64,000 bases of DNA from Chthonomonas sp. (GTDB lineage: Bacteria; Armatimonadota; Fimbriimonadia; Fimbriimonadales; Fimbriimonadaceae), in the NCBI GenBank assembly GCA_016788425.1, contig JAEURQ010000001.1:248001-312000 (forward strand), in the 5' to 3' direction. Within the stretch, counting starts at the first letter, position 1. Each line of letters begins with the position of its first letter. Positions 44,961 to 57,242 of this stretch are shown here, one piece after another. The notes under the pieces are model-generated. The model was not told the DNA's origin. It worked only from the letters and a program-made list of their open reading frames with translations, and ran no database searches. Made by a program: the position numbers and the translations under genes.

Positions 44961-46265
44961 GTGAAATTGAAGTTCGCCCTTTTCTTGGGCTTGGCGGGCG
45001 TGTGCGGATCGGTGGCATCGGCGCAAAAGGTCAACATCATGTTCGAAGGCGAGGGCACCCGCGTGCTGTGGATCGCCGCGAAGCCCGGGGCACCGCCCGC
45101 AAACGCGATTTCGACCAACGAAAAGGAAATTGACTTTGACTTTGGCGGGGCAAAAGACAGCGACCATATTTACATTCTTAACAAGGCGACGAACAACATC
45201 TCCACCGAAATGGTGGAGGCGATTCTCCAGGAGAAGGCGTGGGCGGTTTCCAGCTCCAGCGAGACCTTGATCGGCGAGGTTCGGGTTCAACTGCAGCACG
45301 GCGGCGAGCCCTTGGCGGCCGGCTCGATCACCGCGATTTACGGCAAAGAGCGGCGCGAACTCATGCTGACCCCGTCGGCCAACGGCACTGTCAGTGTGTT
45401 TGGCATCTTGCCGGGCACGTTCAAGGTTGTGCCGAAAGTGCCAGTCAACGGCTCGCCGAAGGCGTATCCGGCGCAAAGCTGGGACCTCACGCTCGTGCGC
45501 ACGCAGCCGATTCCCATTCTTACGGTGGTGATTCCCGACGAAGTGGAGACCGTGGCCGCGGCGACTCCGCCGAAGACGCCGGGCACCGCGAAAAAGGTTC
45601 CCGCGGCGCCAGGTCAAAAATCCGCTGACAAGACGACGGAAGCTAAGTCGGGCTCACGGACGGAGGAGCCGCTGGTTCCGCCGAGTGACCCGATGCCCGC
45701 CGCTGAGCCGCGGGGCTTCCCGTTTCTCTCCACTTTCTTTGCGCTCGCCGTGCTGGTCGGGCTCGGGTTTTTGGTCCGTTACCTCATGACCAACAAGAGC
45801 GATCAGGTCGCGGCCGGTCTGAAAAAGCTTGGCGTTCCGGTGCCCGACGATGTCGCCGCCGTGGATGACCTTCCTCCACCCGCTCCGCGCGCGCCGGAGC
45901 CGATTCCGCAGATTCTCCTGGACTCGGCTGACCCCGATCCCGTGAGCCAGGTGCCGAGTCCGATTGTGCTGGGCGTGGCCGCGCTCAGTCGGTTGGTGGA
46001 TCAATCGGGGCAGGTTTTTGCGATCGCCGAGGGCGAGGCGATCATCGGCCGCGACGCGGCTTGCGACCTCGCGTTGGTGGGCCAGGATTCGGTATCGCGG
46101 CAGCACGCCAAAATCACTCGGCGAGGCGATGAGGTAACGGTGGAAGATCTCGGCAGCACGAACGGAACGTTTGTCAGCGGCAAGAAAGTCAATCCCGGCG
46201 AGGTGGTGAGCCTCGCGCCGGGGCAGACCTTGCAGTTGGGGACCACGATGTTGCGAGGCGAATAA
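44961..46265 (+). CDS. Secreted/membrane FHA-domain protein
   Basis: 434 residues. A signal peptide (MKLKFALFLGLAGVCGSVASAQ) is followed by a beta-rich domain, a Pro/Thr-rich linker, a membrane segment (FLSTFFALAVLVGLGFLVRYL near residue 260), and a C-terminal FHA domain (IIGRDAACDLAL, SRQHAKI, LGSTNGTFVSGKKV), which binds phosphothreonine peptides. The membrane segment places the FHA domain in the cytoplasm if the N-terminus is outside. GTG 44961 is chosen for the signal peptide; an upstream GTG at 44937 is also possible. Confidence 0.85.
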   Translation: MKLKFALFLGLAGVCGSVASAQKVNIMFEGEGTRVLWIAAKPGAPPANAISTNEKEIDFDFGGAKDSDHIYILNKATNNISTEMVEAILQEKAWAVSSSSETLIGEVRVQLQHGGEPLAAGSITAIYGKERRELMLTPSANGTVSVFGILPGTFKVVPKVPVNGSPKAYPAQSWDLTLVRTQPIPILTVVIPDEVETVAAATPPKTPGTAKKVPAAPGQKSADKTTEAKSGSRTEEPLVPPSDPMPAAEPRGFPFLSTFFALAVLVGLGFLVRYLMTNKSDQVAAGLKKLGVPVPDDVAAVDDLPPPAPRAPEPIPQILLDSADPDPVSQVPSPIVLGVAALSRLVDQSGQVFAIAEGEAIIGRDAACDLALVGQDSVSRQHAKITRRGDEVTVEDLGSTNGTFVSGKKVNPGEVVSLAPGQTLQLGTTMLRGE

Positions 46266-46268
46266 CCC

Positions 46269-47570
46269 GTGAAGCGCGCGTTTCTCTATCTGCTGGTCGG
46301 GGCCGTGGCGGGCATCGTGACGTTTGTCATCACGGAACCAACCGCGGCGCGCGGCATGAATACTGATGCCGAAGCCGCGCGCCACGGCACGGTGCTCGCC
46401 TTTACGATCGGGACTTTGCTGATCGGCCTCCTTGGATTGCTGTCGGGCTTCCTGCAAGGCTCGCGAACTCACGTGCTGAAGGGCCTTTTCGCTGGCATCT
46501 TCGTGGGTCTGTTTTGCGGCCCGCTGGCCCTGAGTATCGGCAACACTGTGTTTGGCGTGTTGGGCGGGCAAAACGCTTCTATCTTCTCTCGTGTGCCCGG
46601 CTGGGCGTTCTTTGGGATGGTTCTCGGCTGCGGCGTCGCCCTGACCGAGGCGACGATTGTGCGATCGGCCTCGCGTACTTACTCCGCTATTCTCGGCGGG
46701 CTCGCGGGCGGTGCGCTTGGCGGATTCTTGTTTGAGGGTGCCGCCGCAATGTTCGGGCAAAGCATCGCCCAATCGCAAGGATCGGGCGATGTAGGCGGCC
46801 CTTCGCGGGCGGTTGGATTCTTTAGTCTGTGCGCCGTCATTGGCTTGTTTATCGGCGTGGCGCAGGCACTGTCCACCCGTGCGAAACTGCGGCTCGTATT
46901 TGGCCGAAACGAGTTCAAAGAGTGGCCCGTTGACGGCTCGCAGACGACGATCGGGCGGGCGGAGAACGCGAGCATTCCGGTGTTCGCCGACCCCAACTTG
47001 GCTCCCCTCCACGCCACGATCGTCCGGTACCAGGGCCGCTTCATCATTCACGACGCGGGGACGTCGGTCGGGGTCGGCGTCAACGGCGCCCGGGTTCAGC
47101 AAGCCGAGTTGCGGCATGGCGATACGATCCAAATGGCGTCGCTGACCTTCCAGTTTCTGTTGGCCGGAATGGCAAGTGTGGCCGCGCCCACGCCTCAGCG
47201 GGCACCCGAACCCAGGCCGCAAACGCATGCCCCCGCCGAGCCGCAAGTTCCTACCATGACGACGGCGATGCCGGCCGTGAGCGCGGTGATGGCGCGGGTG
47301 GTGATGATGAACGGGCCGCTGGCGGGGAACATGTTCCCGATTCAGGGACCGACCGAGATTGGGCGAGAGGGCATTGGCATCCGCGTGGATCACGACTCCG
47401 CGATTTCCCGCCGCCACGCGCTGCTGGAACCAGCGCCGCATGGTCTGGTTTTGCACGATTTGCAGAGCCGAAATGGCGTCTCCGTGAACGGAACGCGCAT
47501 CAACCAGCCGACACTCTTACATGTTGGCGACCAATTTCAGATCGGGAGCACAATTTTCCGCGTCGAATAG
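46269..47570 (+). CDS. Polytopic membrane protein with two FHA domains
   Basis: 433 residues. About six membrane helices in the first 200 residues (FLYLLVGAVAGIVTFVI onward) are followed by two FHA domains: TIGRAENASI with LHATIV near 250, and EIGREGIGI with SRRHALLE and SRNGVSVNGTRI near 380-420. It likely docks threonine-phosphorylated proteins at the membrane. It starts 3 bases after the preceding FHA gene; the VWA gene follows, so the three form one operon. Confidence 0.88.
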   Translation: MKRAFLYLLVGAVAGIVTFVITEPTAARGMNTDAEAARHGTVLAFTIGTLLIGLLGLLSGFLQGSRTHVLKGLFAGIFVGLFCGPLALSIGNTVFGVLGGQNASIFSRVPGWAFFGMVLGCGVALTEATIVRSASRTYSAILGGLAGGALGGFLFEGAAAMFGQSIAQSQGSGDVGGPSRAVGFFSLCAVIGLFIGVAQALSTRAKLRLVFGRNEFKEWPVDGSQTTIGRAENASIPVFADPNLAPLHATIVRYQGRFIIHDAGTSVGVGVNGARVQQAELRHGDTIQMASLTFQFLLAGMASVAAPTPQRAPEPRPQTHAPAEPQVPTMTTAMPAVSAVMARVVMMNGPLAGNMFPIQGPTEIGREGIGIRVDHDSAISRRHALLEPAPHGLVLHDLQSRNGVSVNGTRINQPTLLHVGDQFQIGSTIFRVE

Positions 47571-47583
47571 TGAGAACGCATTG

Positions 47584-48963
47584 ATGGACAAAACGCAGCA
47601 TATCGACCCCAACCGCACGCTCATGTCGGGCGACATGAATCGCACCATGGCCGTGCCGGGCCTGGATTTGAACCGGACCATGGCGGTGACGGTGAACCCA
47701 AGCACGCCCGGAATTGCGGTCAACGTGACGCCCGGTCGCGAGGCCACCATGGCGAACGGTCCGGCCAGCGAAAGCTTTTTGCTCGAGATCGCGGCGGGTC
47801 AAGAATCCGGCGGTCTGCCCGGAATGGCGGTCAGCGGGGCTCGAACGCCCCTCAATCTTTGTCTTTGTATCGACCGAAGCGGCTCGATGGAAGGGGCTCC
47901 GCTGGAGTACGTCAAGCAGGCGTGCGCCCACGTGGTGGACATGCTCTCGGGCAACGACGTCCTGAGCATCGTCACGTTCGAAGAGGTCGTGGAGGTTCTG
48001 ATGCCGCCTCAGCGCGTGACCAATCGCCAAGCTGTCAAGGATGGCATCGCGCGGATTCAACCCGGCAACACGACCAACATTTACGACGCGCTGAATATGA
48101 GCCTCCAGCAGCTGCGCAGCCACGTCGAAGGTCAACGCGCCACGCGCATGGTGGTGCTCTCCGATGGCGACCCCACCGCGGGCGTGAAGGACTACTCGGC
48201 GCTCACCGAACTAGCCGGCCAGATTAAGGACGAAGGCATCACGATCACGTTCCTCGGGTTCGGTCCGGATTACAACGAAGAACTATTGGCGGGGATGGCG
48301 AAGCGCGCCAGCGGCAACTATTACTACATCGAACAGCCGCAACTGATCCCGGAAATCTTCCGTGTCGAACTCGAAAAGCTGCTGAGCGTTGCCGCGCAAA
48401 ACCTGACGCTTGAGGTCGAAATGGCCCGCTGGGTGTCGCTCCGACGCGCCAGTGGTGTCAGCAGTGTGCCGACCGGGAGCAAAGTCACGATTCCGCTCAC
48501 CGACTTGGAGCGCGGAATGACGATGCAGCAGGTGCTGGCGTTTGATTTTCAAAATCACCCGCTGGGTTGGTACCGCGTAGCCGCGGCTCGATTGCACTTT
48601 GACAATGTGCAAACCGGTCAGCGCGATACCCGCGAGTTCGACCTGATCATGGAGTTCACGGCGGATGCGGCGAAATATTCCGCGCCGGTCAACCCGATGG
48701 TCCAACAAGCCGACTCGATCGCCGCCGCTTCGCGCGTGGTCGAGAAGACCATCATGGGCCTCAAGACCGGCCAAATCACGGTCATGGGCGCGCTGGACGA
48801 ACTTCAGAAAACGCAGATGATGCTGGTGAACCAGGGTCGCGCCGACGAAGCGCGCGAGGTGACCGTGGCGATGAACGCCTTGAAGTCGGGCAACACCGGC
48901 GGGGCCGAGAAAACGCTGATGGGAACCATGGTCAATTTGGACCAAGGCAAGACCAGCAAATAA
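47584..48963 (+). CDS. VWA-domain protein with N-terminal NRT motifs
   Basis: 459 residues. The VWA domain has the MIDAS motif DRSGSM at 97-102, TTNIYDAL near 160 and VLSDGDPTAG near 190. The first 36 residues hold three copies of NRT followed by Leu or Met (N10, N19, N30), and the C-terminus has EKTLMGTM; Thr in such a motif could be a kinase target read by neighbouring FHA domains. No signal peptide, so cytoplasmic. ATG 47584 is the likely start, with a TTG one codon upstream. Confidence 0.85.
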   Translation: MDKTQHIDPNRTLMSGDMNRTMAVPGLDLNRTMAVTVNPSTPGIAVNVTPGREATMANGPASESFLLEIAAGQESGGLPGMAVSGARTPLNLCLCIDRSGSMEGAPLEYVKQACAHVVDMLSGNDVLSIVTFEEVVEVLMPPQRVTNRQAVKDGIARIQPGNTTNIYDALNMSLQQLRSHVEGQRATRMVVLSDGDPTAGVKDYSALTELAGQIKDEGITITFLGFGPDYNEELLAGMAKRASGNYYYIEQPQLIPEIFRVELEKLLSVAAQNLTLEVEMARWVSLRRASGVSSVPTGSKVTIPLTDLERGMTMQQVLAFDFQNHPLGWYRVAAARLHFDNVQTGQRDTREFDLIMEFTADAAKYSAPVNPMVQQADSIAAASRVVEKTIMGLKTGQITVMGALDELQKTQMMLVNQGRADEAREVTVAMNALKSGNTGGAEKTLMGTMVNLDQGKTSK

Positions 48964-49035
48964 ACCGGGCTCAGGGAAAAGTTCAATACGCCTTTCGCGG
49001 CAACTGCGTTCCGCTAGCGGGTAAAACTTTGAGTT

Positions 49036-50343
49036 GTGGTAGAGCAGTGGCTTCTGAGCTTGCACCCGGCCTTGTTGGCACTCATCCGAGTGCTCTTGTT
49101 CGTGGTACCCGTTCTGTTAATTGTCCCCGCGTTTATCTGGCTTGAGCGCCGGTTGCTTTCGTGGATGCAGGACCGCCACGGTCCGAACCGAGTGGCCACG
49201 TTTAAGTTCAAAAACGGGTTCAAAATCTCGCTCCAAGGCCTGCTGCAGCCCATTGCCGACGGCGTCAAGCTCTTTCTAAAGGAAGACATTACGCCGGTCG
49301 CCGTGGACCGCGCGATCTACTTTATCGCCCCCGCCATCGCGCTCTTCCCGGCGTTTGCCATCGGTGCGACATTGCCCTGGGGTCCGAGCTACGGCGTGTA
49401 CGGCCTGCTGACGCCGATTGCGAATGTTGACATTGGCATCCTCTATGTGCTGGCGATTAGCTCGCTCGGCGTGTACGGCGTGGTACTCGCGGGTTACAGC
49501 TCCAACAACAAGTATTCACTGCTGGGTGGTCTGCGGGCCTCGGCTCAGTTGATCTCCTACGAACTCGCGATGGGCATGTCGCTCGCGGCGGTCATCCTGG
49601 CGACCGGTTCGCTCCGCATGAGCGACATCATCGGTGAGCAGATGCAGCCGCTGGCCGGTCAGTTCAGTTGGTTCCAGAACTGGTTTATCTTCACGCCGTG
49701 GGGGTTTGTCTCCGCAATCGTGTTCCTCATCTGCATCATTGCCGAGACCAACCGCGCGCCCTTTGACCTTCCCGAAGCGGAAAACGAGATCATCGCGGGC
49801 TACCACACGGAGTACAGCTCGATGAAATTCGCCGTGTTCTTCATGGGCGAATACGCGGCCATGTTCATGCTCAGCGCGGTGTTCTTCACCGTGTTCCTGG
49901 GCGGCTGGAACCCGCTTCCGATCAACTGGGAAGCCATTGGCACCGATGTGGCCGGGCTCAAATCCGTGGCCGACTTCTTTGGCGGGATCTCCTATTGGGC
50001 GGCGCCGCTCACGTTCGTGGTCAAGGGTTTCATTGGCATCGCCTTCTACATCTGGGTTCGGGCGACGTTGCCGCGACTCCGCTACGACCAGCTCATGCAC
50101 TTGGGTTGGAAAGTCCTGCTGCCGATCTCGGTGGCGAACTTCATCGTGGTGATGATCTGGATCATGGCGAAAAGCAAGTTCTCCTCGACGCTTGGCGCGG
50201 CGGCTTACGTGGTGGCCATGGGACTCGTCGCCATCATTTATCTGACTTACATGAAGAACAAGACTTCCACTAGCCTGGAGAGCCGTTCGGCGGAATTGAC
50301 GAATGGCACCGAGGGCGTGCTGACCATGGAGGGTCGCAACTAA
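49036..50343 (+). CDS. nuoH: NADH-quinone oxidoreductase subunit H
   Basis: 435 residues. Conserved loops DRHGPNRV, QPIADGVKLFLKEDI, AETNRAPFDLPEAENEIIAGY and EYSSMKFAVFF mark NuoH, which forms the quinone-binding cavity of Complex I together with the peripheral arm. It is longer than usual (about 330 residues in E. coli) because of an extra C-terminal helix and tail. Start is GTG. It leads the nuo operon here; nuoI, normally next, is absent. Confidence 0.97.
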   Translation: MVEQWLLSLHPALLALIRVLLFVVPVLLIVPAFIWLERRLLSWMQDRHGPNRVATFKFKNGFKISLQGLLQPIADGVKLFLKEDITPVAVDRAIYFIAPAIALFPAFAIGATLPWGPSYGVYGLLTPIANVDIGILYVLAISSLGVYGVVLAGYSSNNKYSLLGGLRASAQLISYELAMGMSLAAVILATGSLRMSDIIGEQMQPLAGQFSWFQNWFIFTPWGFVSAIVFLICIIAETNRAPFDLPEAENEIIAGYHTEYSSMKFAVFFMGEYAAMFMLSAVFFTVFLGGWNPLPINWEAIGTDVAGLKSVADFFGGISYWAAPLTFVVKGFIGIAFYIWVRATLPRLRYDQLMHLGWKVLLPISVANFIVVMIWIMAKSKFSSTLGAAAYVVAMGLVAIIYLTYMKNKTSTSLESRSAELTNGTEGVLTMEGRN

Positions 50344-50345
50344 GC

Positions 50346-50888
50346 ATGGAATTGATTCCGCTGCCGCCCGGCGTGCCGTTTACACTCAACTGGAACCAGT
50401 TGAGCTTCCTCATTCTCGCGGGAGTCGCGGCGCTGTTTGCGATCGGCGTCGTGGCGATGAAGAACCCGGTTCGCTCGGCCATGTGCCTGGTGGTCAACTT
50501 CCTCATCCTGGCGATTGTCTACTTCACGCTCAACTCGCAACTGCTCGGCATCACGCAAATCATGGTGTACGCCGGCGCGATTATGGTGCTTTTCTTGTTC
50601 GTCATGATGCTGCTGAACCTGCGCGCGAAGACCACGCTTTCGGAAAAGATCGATCCGCGAATGTTCCTGGCGGTTCCCATGGGGCTCGCGCTCCTCGCCG
50701 GAATCGCCTACCAAGTCTTCTGGCCGCTCCGCGAGTTCGTGATGCCCAAGGCGCACGACAGCTACGGCTCGCCGCAAGCCATCGGCATTACGCTCTTCAC
50801 CGATTACGCCTACCCGTTTGAGGTCACGTCCGTCCTGCTCCTTGTGGGTGTGGTTGGATCGGTGTTGCTCGCGAAGAGGAGAGTTTAA
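50346..50888 (+). CDS. nuoJ: NADH-quinone oxidoreductase subunit J
   Basis: 180 residues, five predicted membrane helices. The stretch AIGVVAMKNPVRSAMCLVVN and LNSQLLGITQIMVYAGAIMV is diagnostic of NuoJ. It begins 2 bases after the nuoH stop. Confidence 0.96.
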   Translation: MELIPLPPGVPFTLNWNQLSFLILAGVAALFAIGVVAMKNPVRSAMCLVVNFLILAIVYFTLNSQLLGITQIMVYAGAIMVLFLFVMMLLNLRAKTTLSEKIDPRMFLAVPMGLALLAGIAYQVFWPLREFVMPKAHDSYGSPQAIGITLFTDYAYPFEVTSVLLLVGVVGSVLLAKRRV

Positions 50889-50893
50889 GAAAC

Positions 50894-51238
50894 ATGGCTG
50901 GCGTTCCTCTTTACTGGTATCTGCTTCTCGGGGCATTTATGTTCACGACCGGCGCGGTTGGCGTCATCATTCGCCGCAACCCGGTGGTCGTGTTCATGTG
51001 CATTGAGCTGATGCTCAACGCGGTCAACCTCACTTTCCTTTCGTTCTCTCGATACAGTCCTACGTTGCTCCCCGCCGATCGGATGGCGAGCGACCACTGG
51101 ATGACCGGTCAGATGGCGGTGATTTTTGTGATGGCGGTGGCGGCGGCGGAAGTCGCGGTCGGCCTCGGCATTATCATGGCGATCTTCCGGCTTCGTGAAG
51201 AAGTGGACCTCGACGAAATGAGCGAGTTGCAAGGGTAA
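50894..51238 (+). CDS. nuoK: NADH-quinone oxidoreductase subunit K
   Basis: 114 residues, three helices, with VIIRRNPVVVFMCIELMLNA and AAAEVAVGLGIIMAIFR carrying the conserved membrane glutamates. Co-transcribed with nuoJ and nuoL. Confidence 0.96.
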   Translation: MAGVPLYWYLLLGAFMFTTGAVGVIIRRNPVVVFMCIELMLNAVNLTFLSFSRYSPTLLPADRMASDHWMTGQMAVIFVMAVAAAEVAVGLGIIMAIFRLREEVDLDEMSELQG

Positions 51239-51241
51239 TTC

Positions 51242-53469
<2,228 letters not shown>

Positions 53470-53470
<1 letters not shown>

Positions 53471-55200
53471 TGGGCATTCTTAGTCTCCTCACCTTCTTGC
53501 CGCTCATCGGCGCGCTGCTCCTGATGTTCCTCCCGGACAAGGACAACAAGCTGATCCGCAACGTGGCGCTCGCCATGACGGTGATCACGTTTGGTGTCAG
53601 CCTGGTGGTGTTTAGCCGCTTCCAAGGCGGCACCTACCACTTCCAAATGGTGGAGATGGTCAAATGGATTCCGCAGATTGGGCTGAGTTACAAGCTCGGC
53701 GTAGACGGCATCAGCATTTGGCTGCTCGTACTGACCACGTTCCTGATGGTCATCGCGACCTGGTTCAGTTTCTACGTGGACAAGCGGGTCAAGTCGTACA
53801 TGATCTACCTGCTGATCTTGGAAACGGCGATGCTCGGCGTGTTCCTGTCGCTCGACCTGATCCTGTTCTACACGTTCTTTGAAGCCAGCCTCATCCCGAT
53901 GTACTTCCTCATCAATATCTGGGGCGGTGCGCGCCGACAGTACGCGGCGGCGAAGTTCTTTATCTACACCTTCGCGGGTTCAATCTTCATGCTGATCGGC
54001 ATCATCACGATGCATCAGCTTTACGCGAAGGCGACCGGAAACGCGGGCACCTTTGACTACACGATGATCCAGTCGGAGGTCGCCAGCGGCCGCTTCTGGG
54101 TTAGTGCCATGCAATTGCAACCCATTCTCTTCTGGAGTTTCGCGGTCGCGTTCATGGTCAAATGCCCGATGTTCCCGTTCCATACGTGGTTGCCCGATGC
54201 GCACGTCGAAGCGCCCACGGCCGGGTCGGTGATTCTGGCCGGCGTGTTGCTGAAAATGGGCACCTACGGGTTCCTGCGCTTCTGCTTGCCGCTCTTCCCC
54301 GAAGCCGTGCAGTCGCAGCTCATTTGGATAGTGGTGCTGGCCCTGGTCGGCATCATCTATGGCGCGATTGTGGCCGCCGTGCAGCCCGACGTAAAGAAAC
54401 TCGTCGCGTATTCATCGGTCGCGCACATGGGGTTTGTCGTCATCGGCATCTTCTCCCTCACCCACGAGGGTCTGGTCGGCGGCGCGATGCAGCAGCTCAA
54501 CCACGGCGTGAGCACCGGCGCGCTCTTCTTGCTCATTGGCTTGCTTTACGAGCGACGTCACACACGCATGTTTAAGGATTACGGCGGGCTCAAAAAGCAG
54601 ATGCCGATTTTCTCGTTGCTGTTCCTCATCGTGATGCTCAGCAGCGTGGGCTTGCCGAGTCTCAACGGATTTGTCGGTGAATTCCTAGCCATGTTCGGCT
54701 TGTTCCAGGCCAGCTATGCCGGGGCGTTTAACTTGAATCTGGGCCTTGCGATTGTCGCCGGGTTTGGCGTCGTGCTCGCCGCGGTTTACCTGCTGGTCAT
54801 GTTCATGAAGGTCTTCTACGGCCCGAACGACAACCCCGACAACCAGCGGCTCAAGGATATTAAGGGCTGGGAAATCGCGATGGTGATGAGCCTCGTGGTG
54901 CTTATTTTCTGGGGCGGAATGTATCCCAACACCTTCCTCAAGCCGATGGAGGCTTCGCTCGGCGCGGTTCGCCAGATGGCGATTAACCCGGCGGGGCAGC
55001 GTCCAAGCTACCAAAACCCGCTGCTGGACATCAGTCCGACCGGCGATTTGGTGCAAGTGGAGGCGCGCGAACCGGGCAACTACAAGCAAGAAAACCCCAA
55101 GGTATTGGTGCCGGCGAACTTCTACTTCCCGCAGCGCATGCAGCCGCAAAAGGAAGCTCGCCTCATCCAACCCGCAACCAAGGAGAAGGTGGAATCTTGA
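53470..55200 (+). CDS. nuoM: NADH-quinone oxidoreductase subunit M
   Basis: 576 residues with about 14 helices. Landmarks: GVDGISIWLLVLTTFLM, FFEASLIPMYFLI, PFHTWLPDAHVEAPTAGSVI and KKLVAYSSVAHMGFVVIG. The C-terminal 60 residues are hydrophilic and not typical. The next gene starts with a 4-base overlap. Confidence 0.97.
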
Positions 55201-55733
55201 CGCTCGCTTGGCCACACTCGGATGGCATTGAGGCCGATATCGCGGTGAGCCCGTCCGGGCACGTCGCGGCCGGTCAATGGGCCGAGGTGCTCAACCCCTT
55301 TGGCCGGGCCCACGCCGCGGGCACGGACCTCAACCAGGCCATCGAATCGGACCCGGCGCAAGGCGCGGAGCTCCTCGCCTCACTCATCGCCGACACCAAG
55401 CGAGAAATCGCCCTGGCCATCGCGCAAGGCGCGATCGGCATCGCGTACCGTCTTGTCGGGGCCGCGCCGGCCCACTGCACGCCGATGCAGTTTGGCGGTC
55501 ACTACCTCGAAGAAGAGCGCGAGTTGCTCGCCGAAGTCGGCGTGCCGGTTCTCGTCTTTGTCGAGGGTGAAGACATCTATTTTGAATTCGTTTCCGACCT
55601 GCCCAGCGCCTACATGGGCTGGGATGTCACCCGCAATCAGCTGACCCTAGCCGAGGCGCGCACCTATCGCGAAGGCGCGTTTGCGCTGGCCGCCGACGAT
55701 GCCGACCTCAAGATCGTGGGTGAGGCCGCCTAG
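55197..55733 (+). CDS. Short uroporphyrinogen decarboxylase-like protein within the nuo operon
   Basis: 178 residues from TTG 55197, overlapping nuoM by four bases and ending 5 bases before nuoN. From about residue 60 the layout matches the second half of the URO-D superfamily: TKREIALAIAQGAIGIAYRL, then HYLEEERELLAEVGVPVLVF and FEFVSDLPSAYMGWD, near the conserved last turns of that barrel. The N-terminal half of a normal URO-D (about 350 residues) is missing. It is soluble and unlike any Complex I subunit. The assignment is from pattern only. Confidence 0.6.
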   Translation: MTLAWPHSDGIEADIAVSPSGHVAAGQWAEVLNPFGRAHAAGTDLNQAIESDPAQGAELLASLIADTKREIALAIAQGAIGIAYRLVGAAPAHCTPMQFGGHYLEEERELLAEVGVPVLVFVEGEDIYFEFVSDLPSAYMGWDVTRNQLTLAEARTYREGAFALAADDADLKIVGEAA

Positions 55734-55738
55734 AACTC

Positions 55739-57193
55739 ATGCAAAACATCCTCCAGCTCTATAACGTGACCCCGCCCAGCATCGATTGGCTGATGCTGAT
55801 GCCGGTGCTGTTCATGATCGGGACGGGCTTGCTCTCGCTCATCGTGATGTCCGCGCAAAAGTCGCGCGATACGATGCCGCTGTGGTTCATCACGATCGTC
55901 GGCTCCATTTGCTCCGGCTATTCGGCCATCGCGCAGCTCAACTTGCCGGTTGGAACCTCGTTTAGCAACATGGTGATGCGCGACAAAATGGCCGTGATTC
56001 TCCAGCTTGCGATCGCGGTGATCACGCTTGTCGTCGCGCTGTTCAGCGATGCTTACCTGAAGCAAAAGCGCATTGCGTTTCGCGAGTTCTATCCGCTGGT
56101 GGCGTGGGCCGCGGCGGGCGCCATGATCATGGTGAGCACCACCAATCTTTTGATGCTGTTCATCGGTCTGGAAGTACTCTCGATCGCGCTGTATGTAATG
56201 GTCGCGATGAGCCGCTATGAGCTTAAGTCGGAAGAAAGCGCGATCAAATACTTCTTGCTCGGCGCGTTCGCCAGCGCATTTTTGCTCTACGGAATCGCGT
56301 TCATCTACGGCGCGACCGGTTCGGTGCAGATCGAAAAAATTAACCTCGCTTGGGGCATCGCGCCCAACGGCCTGGTCGCGGTGGGCGTTGGTCTCATGCT
56401 CGTGGGCGTGCTGTTTAAGGCCGCACTGGTGCCGTTCCACCAGTGGACTCCCGACGTGTACCAAGGCGCGCCGACCAACGTGACGGCGTTTATGGCCGCG
56501 GCCAGCAAGGTCGCCGCTATCGGGGCGCTGTACCGCATTCTCGATGCCTCCGACGCGCTCAAGCACCTGTATATGCCGGCGCTTTATTGGATCGCGATCC
56601 TCACGATGGTCATCCCGAACCTGCTGGCGCTCGTGCAGACCGACGTCAAGCGAGTGCTCGGGTACTCGAGCATTGCCAACGCCGGCTACGTTCTGGTCGG
56701 GCTGCTGGCCGCGATTCAGATGAAGCAAGGTCCCGGCACGGCGATCATCTACTTGGTGGGTTATAGCCTCATGACCGTCGGGGCGTTTGCGGTGATTTCG
56801 CTGGCGGCCAACGGCGGTAAGGAAAGCACCACGTTCGACGACCTGCGTGGTCTTTGGCGACGCTCGCCGATTGCGGCGGGACTGCTGACGGTGTTCGTGG
56901 TCTCGCTCATCGGCATCCCGCCGACGGCCGGGTTCTGGGGCAAGCTCCTGATCTTCCAAGATGCGGTGCGCGCCGATATGGTGTCGCTGGCGATTGTGTT
57001 GGCGGTCTCGTCGCTCATTAGTCTTTACTACTACTTGCGCATTCTGCTCGCGGCGGTGGTCAGCGAAGAGGAATCCGAAAACCCGCTGTCGGTTCCCAAG
57101 AGTGGTCATGCGGCGGCGCTGGTAACCTGCGCGGTCGGCGTGATCGGCCTGATGTTTGCCATCGGCCCGCTCAGCACGCTCATCAACGGCTGA
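55739..57193 (+). CDS. nuoN: NADH-quinone oxidoreductase subunit N
   Basis: 484 residues with about 14 helices. Landmarks: LLMLFIGLEVLSIALYVM, ALVPFHQWTPDVYQGAPTNV, RVLGYSSIANAGYVLVG and GIPPTAGFWGKLLIF. It is the last gene of the nuo block; no peripheral-arm genes (nuoA-G, nuoI) are in the window. Confidence 0.97.
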   Translation: MQNILQLYNVTPPSIDWLMLMPVLFMIGTGLLSLIVMSAQKSRDTMPLWFITIVGSICSGYSAIAQLNLPVGTSFSNMVMRDKMAVILQLAIAVITLVVALFSDAYLKQKRIAFREFYPLVAWAAAGAMIMVSTTNLLMLFIGLEVLSIALYVMVAMSRYELKSEESAIKYFLLGAFASAFLLYGIAFIYGATGSVQIEKINLAWGIAPNGLVAVGVGLMLVGVLFKAALVPFHQWTPDVYQGAPTNVTAFMAAASKVAAIGALYRILDASDALKHLYMPALYWIAILTMVIPNLLALVQTDVKRVLGYSSIANAGYVLVGLLAAIQMKQGPGTAIIYLVGYSLMTVGAFAVISLAANGGKESTTFDDLRGLWRRSPIAAGLLTVFVVSLIGIPPTAGFWGKLLIFQDAVRADMVSLAIVLAVSSLISLYYYLRILLAAVVSEEESENPLSVPKSGHAAALVTCAVGVIGLMFAIGPLSTLING

Positions 57194-57212
57194 TCATAAG
57201 CGTTCTCGGTGG

Positions 57213-57242
57213 TTGCAGAGTAGGGCAGCCACCGGGTATACT
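57213..57242 (+). promoter_or_regulatory. Sigma-70-type promoter of rplC operon
   Basis: TTGCAG and TATACT separated by 18 bases, about 130 bases upstream of rplC, leaving a leader that could carry ribosomal protein feedback control. Confidence 0.65.

Noticed and set aside
45654-47456. 600-codon minus-strand frame opposite the FHA genes
   Set aside because: Arg/His-rich, no domain, antisense to two convincing genes.
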